The notes under the pieces were generated by a model, which did not search any database, had not been told where the DNA came from, and worked only from the letters and a program-made list of their open reading frames with translations. Both the position numbers and the translations under genes were made by a program. Shown here piece after piece: positions 6,111 to 9,694 of a stretch of 9,694 nt of DNA (its first letter is position 1; every line of letters begins with the position of its first letter). The stretch is from Chloroflexota bacterium (GTDB taxonomy: Bacteria > Chloroflexota > Anaerolineae > Promineifilales > Promineifilaceae), in contig JAJRTP010000546.1 in the NCBI GenBank assembly GCA_024278255.1, forward strand, positions 1 through 9,694, in the 5' to 3' direction.

Positions 6111-6169
6111 TGCATTGGGGAAAGGGTGAAGGATAAAACGGCCGTTTCCCCGCCAATTCTTCTACCTCT

Positions 6170-6198
6170 ATTATATTTTTATTGAGACATTATATCAA
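6170..6198 (-). promoter_or_regulatory. Near-consensus housekeeping promoter for the 46-residue gene
   Basis: On the - strand TTGATA (6198-6193), 17 bases and TATAAT (6175-6170) give 11 of 12 consensus positions at the best spacing. Transcription would start near 6163 and leave a leader of about 95 bases that contains an ACGGCCGT palindrome (6138-6145) and the hairpin at 6090-6110. Nothing coding is seen in 6069-6279. A weak GTTCAA...TTGAAC stem (6252-6272) lies just after the response regulator stop. Confidence 0.8.
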
Positions 6199-6279
6199 TT
6201 GGGAAAACGGGTCATGGGTGTGTGGGAGGAACAACCCATCCGGTCAGATTAGTTCAACCTTTAATATTGAACCAATCTT

Positions 6280-6939
6280 TTACCACTCATCCAAATCAAT
6301 CAGGCCGCGCTTGATAGCATATTTCACCAGGTCTACCCGGCTGTGCAAATTCAGCTTACGCATCAGATTTTCCCGGTGCCGATCTACCGTTTTGACACTG
6401 ATGCCCAGGCGTTCGGCAATCTCGGCATTGGTCAAGCCATCGGCAATTAAAATCAGCACTTCCCGCTCCCGGTCTGTCAGATTATCAGAAGGCGAAGAAC
6501 CGTCGGGCATATCTTGCTTGACGTAGCCTTGCACCAGCCGGGCCGCCAGAGAAGGGTAGAGGAACACTTCGCCCTGGTAGACAGTGCGGATGGCTGTGAC
6601 CAGGTCATCAGGCGCGGCCCGTTTGGGCACGTAGCCGGAGGCGCCGGCTTTGAGCATCTCAAAGAAGTATTGATCATCTTCGTACATGGTCAGGGCCAGC
6701 ACGGCCGTATCCGGAGCCACATCCTTTACCAGCCGGGTCGCCTCAATGCCATTCAAGTCCGGCATCATGATATCCATGAGGATGATGTCCGGCTGCAATG
6801 TTTCTGCCAGGGTGACAGCTTCACGGCCGTTTTCCGCTTCCCCCACAATTTCCATATCCGTTTGCGCTTCCAGCAGCATCCGCAGCCCCGACCGGACAAC
6901 CGCGTGATCGTCAACTAACAGCAATTTAATATTGGGCAT
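6280..6939 (-). CDS. NarL/LuxR-family response regulator
   Basis: This 219-residue protein is a DNA-binding transcription regulator of the NarL/FixJ type. The receiver domain (about 3-120) has the acidic pair D10/D11, the phosphoacceptor D56 in ILMDIMMP, T84 and K106. A linker leads to a LuxR-type helix-turn-helix (about 153-213) with LTDREREVL, GLTNAEIAERL and SVKTVDRHRENLMRKL. Length and layout are those of the family. On the - strand AAGGAA (6951-6946) lies 6 bases before the ATG. The gene follows the kinase by 18 bases, so the two are almost certainly co-transcribed and the kinase is its phosphodonor. Its targets cannot be read from sequence. The convergent cytochrome genes are the obvious candidates by position. 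Confidence 0.95.
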   Translation of the reverse strand: MPNIKLLLVDDHAVVRSGLRMLLEAQTDMEIVGEAENGREAVTLAETLQPDIILMDIMMPDLNGIEATRLVKDVAPDTAVLALTMYEDDQYFFEMLKAGASGYVPKRAAPDDLVTAIRTVYQGEVFLYPSLAARLVQGYVKQDMPDGSSPSDNLTDREREVLILIADGLTNAEIAERLGISVKTVDRHRENLMRKLNLHSRVDLVKYAIKRGLIDLDEW

Positions 6940-6957
6940 TTACAGTTCCTTGTTTTC

Positions 6958-9108
6958 TCAAACTTCCGCAGTTTCCAAAATCGCAGAGGCGTTTTCTGCT
7001 ACGATTTCTGTGATGGGGATACTTACCTGGATGGTTGTGCCTGCGCCGGGCTGAGAATCAATTTTCCAGTCGCCGCCGGCCAAAGAGACCCGTTCCTGCA
7101 TCCCCAGCAGCCCCCAGCGGTATGCGGAATCGGCTTGCAGCGCCGTATCCTGATCAAAGCCGCTGCCGTCATCCTGCACCATTAGTTGAATGGTTGTTTC
7201 GTCATAGGTTAACTGCACCGTCACGTGCCGGGCGTCGGCGTGTTTGACGACGTTGGTCAGCGATTCCTGGGCGATGCGAAAGATGGTGGTTTCGATTTCC
7301 GGCTGGATGCGGCGGATACGGCCGTTTACCTCAAACCGGGTGACAATTCGGGTGCGTTCCTCAAATTTCTGTACCTGGCCCCGCAGCGCCGGAACCAATC
7401 CCAGATCGTCCAGGATGGACGGCCGTAAGCCCATCACCAGATCGTGCAGCTCCTTAATCACCTGGGTACTCATCGTTTTCAGCTCATTCAACTGGCGGGC
7501 GGCCAACGCCGGATCGCGCTGGACACTGGCGCTGGCGGCAGCCAGACCCAGGCTCAAGGCCGTCAGAATTTGTCCGGTGCCGTCATGCAGTTCGCGGGCA
7601 ATACGCTGCCTTTCTCCTTCCTGAGCGGAAACGATCTGGCGCAGCAGTTCGCCGCGCAGTTCTTCCCGTGCCTGTACTTCCTGGTAGAGGGTGGCATTGG
7701 CGATGGCCATACTGAGCTGGCTGGCAACTGTACGAATCAGGTCGTGGTCGCGGGTCGTCAGGCAGTTGGCCCCGGCTTCCACGTTTAAGATCAGGCAGCC
7801 ATTCACCTGATCCTGAATCACCAAAGGGACGCCGATAGTACGCTCCGGGATGGAGTGGCCGGTGCAGTTTTGGCTGTCCGGCTGGGCGAGGCAGATACAT
7901 TGTTTGACCGGCAGGAAACTTTCTCCTGTCCAGCAAAAGGATTGGTCGGCAGCCACGACTTGTTCAGCTACTTCCCTCGCTTTTCGGATGGTTTCGGTTA
8001 CGGCCGTGCCTGATCCATTGGTCGGTTCGTATCCGGCCACCGCCGCTTGCTGCAATGGCTGGCCGGCTTTTTCTCGCAGGAAAATGATACCTCCCTGAAT
8101 CCGGGGAATACTTTTGAAGATGTTAGCCAGCGCTTCCTGCAGTAAAGTATCCCGATCCAGCGTGGCGGCCAGACTGCGGGAGAGGTCGAACAGCATGGTT
8201 AAGTCTTGTACGGCCGTTTGCAGTTCCCGGTTCAACTTTTCCATTTCAGCATGGGCGCGTTGTTGGGTGGCCAGGGCTTCTTGTTGGGCGGCCAATTTAG
8301 CTTCGTTGGCTGCTGTTAACTTCTGCTCCCGTTCTATTTCAAAGGCGCGCAGAGCGCGAATGACAAAAACAGCCATGGTTCCGGCCAAAACAGCCCGGAA
8401 AAGCTGCACCGGTATACCAAACGTTTGTTGAAACAGTTCGGAATTGAGAACGGTTGAAGGCCAGAGAAAGCTGGGTTTGGTGAACACTTGTCCCACTGCA
8501 CCGTAGATGAGCAGCACCAGCGCCGCCCAGAGTAAATCGCGGGCGCAAACGGTCATGCCTCTGGCTTTGAAGGAACGGTGTTGCAGAACCATGGCCCAGG
8601 CAGCCAGGAAGGCGGCGGGAATAGCCAGGGTGTAGCGGCTTAAAACATCTACGGCCGTGACACAGTTGTCACCACAGGGGCGATGGGTCCATAGGGTGAT
8701 GACTACCAGAACCAGCCAGATGCCGACCAAAATTCCCGTCCACTTGATAGTAGCCCGGCGCCCCCGATCCTCAGAAACGCCATCAGCAAAAATGACCCGC
8801 AAACCAAAGATGGCCAGCAACAAAAAGGAAAGGCTCAACAAGCCCACACGAAAAACTTCCAGCAGCAAATGGCCGACTGGATTGGTGGTAATGTCAACGC
8901 CGGGGAGATGGGTGTACACTTCTACCCATTCGTGGATGCCGTGCAACAGGCCAAAACCGGCCAGAAAAAGTAAAGCCCGCGTGCGGCGAAATTCGGAGGA
9001 TCGGCCCAATTCCAACCAGACTGCCAGCCCCATACTGAAGAAGCCCAGCCCGTAGAGGAAAAAGACAACGACGATATTGTCGATAAAAAATTGAGACAAA
9101 GCGTTCAT
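6958..9108 (-). CDS. Membrane sensor histidine kinase, seven-helix plus GAF, NarX/DegS-like core
   Basis: The 716-residue kinase should sense a membrane or cytoplasmic signal and phosphorylate the adjacent regulator. It has about seven helices (near 10-34, 44-65, 80-107, 120-140, 159-175, 191-209 and 233-253), with a Cys pair (145 and 149) in one loop. A coiled coil (254-302) and a GAF domain (about 303-475) follow. The HisKA_3 box ERQRIARELHDGTGQ carries the phosphoacceptor H508. The ATPase domain has an N box ending at N619 (RIAQESLTN), DDGSGF (646-651) and WGLLGM. The GAF domain holds four close Cys (392, 404, 406 and 415), a possible metal or redox site. I chose ATG 9108. A start at 9168 would add 20 residues that run through a repeat array and an extended -10 promoter. 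Only a weak GGGA precedes the chosen ATG, so the message may be nearly leaderless. The signal is unknown. Confidence 0.92.
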   Translation of the reverse strand: MNALSQFFIDNIVVVFFLYGLGFFSMGLAVWLELGRSSEFRRTRALLFLAGFGLLHGIHEWVEVYTHLPGVDITTNPVGHLLLEVFRVGLLSLSFLLLAIFGLRVIFADGVSEDRGRRATIKWTGILVGIWLVLVVITLWTHRPCGDNCVTAVDVLSRYTLAIPAAFLAAWAMVLQHRSFKARGMTVCARDLLWAALVLLIYGAVGQVFTKPSFLWPSTVLNSELFQQTFGIPVQLFRAVLAGTMAVFVIRALRAFEIEREQKLTAANEAKLAAQQEALATQQRAHAEMEKLNRELQTAVQDLTMLFDLSRSLAATLDRDTLLQEALANIFKSIPRIQGGIIFLREKAGQPLQQAAVAGYEPTNGSGTAVTETIRKAREVAEQVVAADQSFCWTGESFLPVKQCICLAQPDSQNCTGHSIPERTIGVPLVIQDQVNGCLILNVEAGANCLTTRDHDLIRTVASQLSMAIANATLYQEVQAREELRGELLRQIVSAQEGERQRIARELHDGTGQILTALSLGLAAASASVQRDPALAARQLNELKTMSTQVIKELHDLVMGLRPSILDDLGLVPALRGQVQKFEERTRIVTRFEVNGRIRRIQPEIETTIFRIAQESLTNVVKHADARHVTVQLTYDETTIQLMVQDDGSGFDQDTALQADSAYRWGLLGMQERVSLAGGDWKIDSQPGAGTTIQVSIPITEIVAENASAILETAEV

Positions 9109-9117
9109 TCTGTCCCA

Positions 9118-9126
9118 ATTATACCA
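9118..9126 (-). promoter_or_regulatory. Extended -10 promoter of the two-component genes
   Basis: On the - strand TGG followed by TATAAT (9126-9118) is a perfect extended -10 element (TGnTATAAT). No good -35 is seen at the right spacing (GCATCA at 17 bases). Only 9 bases separate TATAAT from the ATG at 9108, so transcription would start within a few bases of the start codon. The palindromic array lies just upstream, in a position suited to an operator. Confidence 0.55.
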
Positions 9127-9132
9127 AAGAAA

Positions 9133-9189
9133 GTGATGCGTGATGCGTGACAATCCGCCACGTATCACGCATCACCTGTCACATATCAC
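9133..9189. repeat. Palindromic array of 7-bp units, also a probable terminator
   Basis: Three direct units (GTGATGC, GTGATGC, GTGACAA at 9133-9153) are followed by the 8-base spacer TCCGCCAC (9154-9161). Four inverted units come next (GTATCAC, GCATCAC, CTGTCAC, ATATCAC at 9162-9189). All seven fit GTGAYRN or its complement. Bases 9133-9147 and 9161-9175 pair in a 15-bp stem with one G-T pair and a 13-base loop. Read on the - strand the stem is followed by TTTCTTT, so it can end the membrane gene, whose stop codon overlaps the last unit. It may also be bound by a regulator of the kinase promoter. Confidence 0.7.
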
Positions 9190-9694
9190 ACTGTTTTTTC
9201 CAATGGAACAGGCAGCGCTTGCCGGTTCAGCCAGAGCGTCCCCAGACCCAGCATGGCGATAAGCAAGCTAATCAAGGCGCCCACATAAGGCAGGGTGATG
9301 AGAATGATCACAATGAGCGTACCTAACGCCAACGGCCAGATCGGTTTTTCCGCCAGACCGCTGTTCAACTTCCGCAAAATCCACAATCCCAGAGCATATC
9401 CCACCACAATCTTGGTCAGGTAGAGGAAAATGAGGAAGAGGACGACGAAGACCACCACAAGAACGGCTCCGACAATTAAGCCGATGGCCAGGCTGATGGT
9501 TCCCAGCTTAATGAGGCCGAAGAGGAACATGAGGAACAGCGCCGCGCCGCCCAAAACAAAGGCCAGAAGCGGAATGCCAAAATACCAGACAGCGCCCCAT
9601 CCCAGACTGGGCCACGGTTTTTCGCCCAGTATACCGGCCAAATTGGGCACCAGCAGCGGTGTGACTTTGAGCAGGACGAAGCCGATGATGATGA
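9186..9694 (-). CDS. Polytopic membrane protein, C-terminal part
   Basis: The frame is open to the right window edge and ends in TGA at 9188-9186, so about 168 C-terminal residues are visible and the true start is outside. A GTG at 9650 could initiate, but the reading upstream of it (IIIGFVLLKVTPLL) continues in the same hydrophobic style. Five or so helices are visible, including YFGIPLLAFVLGGAALF, a long stretch near ISLAIGLIVGAVLVVVF, KIVVGYALGLWIL, and the final LPYVGALISLLIAMLGLGTL. The style resembles the membrane regions that follow bactofilin-like polymer domains in some Chloroflexota proteins. That comparison is from memory and uncertain. No catalytic motif is seen. It lies upstream of the kinase on the same strand but is separated from it by a terminator-like array and a promoter. 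Confidence 0.7.
   Translation of the reverse strand, partial: IIIGFVLLKVTPLLVPNLAGILGEKPWPSLGWGAVWYFGIPLLAFVLGGAALFLMFLFGLIKLGTISLAIGLIVGAVLVVVFVVLFLIFLYLTKIVVGYALGLWILRKLNSGLAEKPIWPLALGTLIVIILITLPYVGALISLLIAMLGLGTLWLNRQALPVPLEKTV

Larger units (their letters stand above)
310..8658. repeat. Dispersed octamer palindrome ACGGCCGT, 12 copies
   Basis: Exact copies start at 310, 688, 4800, 5548, 6138, 6701, 6823, 7318, 7419, 8000, 8210 and 8651. Eleven are inside genes of both strands and one is intergenic (6138, extended to the 12-bp palindrome AAACGGCCGTTT). One-mismatch forms occur near 1048, 1581 and 3779. Chance predicts well under one copy in a window of this length. None lies between 696 and 4799. 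The entry spans the outermost copies, not continuous sequence. Confidence 0.85.

Noticed and set aside
5851..6156. 101-codon - strand frame overlapping the small membrane protein gene
   Set aside because: It crosses the terminator at 5873-5907, lies in another frame, and its product looks random. The 46-residue frame has the AAGGAGG, promoter and correct stop.
6252..6272. GTTCAA/TTGAAC stem after the response regulator stop
   Set aside because: Only 6 bp, AT-rich, with a 9-base loop and no T run, so it does not qualify as a terminator.
6514..6918. 134-codon + strand frame inside the response regulator gene
   Set aside because: The opposite strand codes a complete receiver and LuxR domain, and this frame is its shadow.
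9109..9168. ATG at 9168 as start of the histidine kinase
   Set aside because: The extra 20 residues are encoded by the heptamer array and the extended -10 element and look like non-coding DNA read through. ATG 9108 starts a normal membrane domain.
9133..9189. Heptamer array as a CRISPR
   Set aside because: Units are 7 bp without spacers and in both orientations, and no cas gene is present.
9186..9650. GTG at 9650 as the true start of the membrane protein
   Set aside because: The frame stays open and hydrophobic to the window edge, so the gene most likely starts outside. No ribosome binding site is seen before the GTG.

Overview
The window most likely comes from a bacterium of the Chloroflexota (Anaerolineae-like). 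This is an inference, not a match. It rests on Thr-Pro-Glu repeat tails, a NarL-type two-component pair with a seven-helix sensor, and a lipoprotein cytochrome. No rRNA, tRNA, CRISPR or insertion sequence is visible.

Positions 1-5907 (+ strand) hold the main system. A fragment of an upstream gene and a terminator-like hairpin come first. Four electron-transfer genes follow: a membrane-anchored 14-heme cytochrome c (112-1725), a di-heme cytochrome b of the formate dehydrogenase gamma type (1762-2631), an octaheme lipoprotein cytochrome with a collagen-like stalk (2767-4029), and a NapC/NirT-type cytochrome fused to a C-terminal monoheme domain (4059-5783). Together they encode 31 c-type heme motifs plus probably two b hemes. 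The reading I favour is that electrons leave the quinol pool by two membrane modules (cytochrome b with the 14-heme protein, and the NapC-like protein) and pass to the octaheme lipoprotein on the outer face. This resembles, by analogy only, the Cbc and ImcH inner-membrane modules of extracellular electron transfer in Geobacter. No terminal reductase is present, so donor and acceptor remain unknown. A strong bidirectional terminator closes the block.

Positions 5908-9694 are read from the - strand. A partial polytopic membrane protein is at the right edge. A palindromic array of 7-bp units and an extended -10 promoter follow. Next come a sensor histidine kinase (6958-9108) and its LuxR/NarL-type response regulator (6280-6939), 18 bases apart. 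Last is a 46-residue membrane protein (5928-6068) with its own near-consensus promoter and an AAGGAGG ribosome binding site. The kinase pair may control the convergent cytochrome genes, but only proximity supports this.

Non-coding structure is rich. The 8-bp palindrome ACGGCCGT occurs 12 times, in genes of both strands and in one gap, far more than chance. Two intergenic hairpins share the core GCGATTTGNNAAATCGC. Two others share GTGATGCG/CGCATCAC arms.
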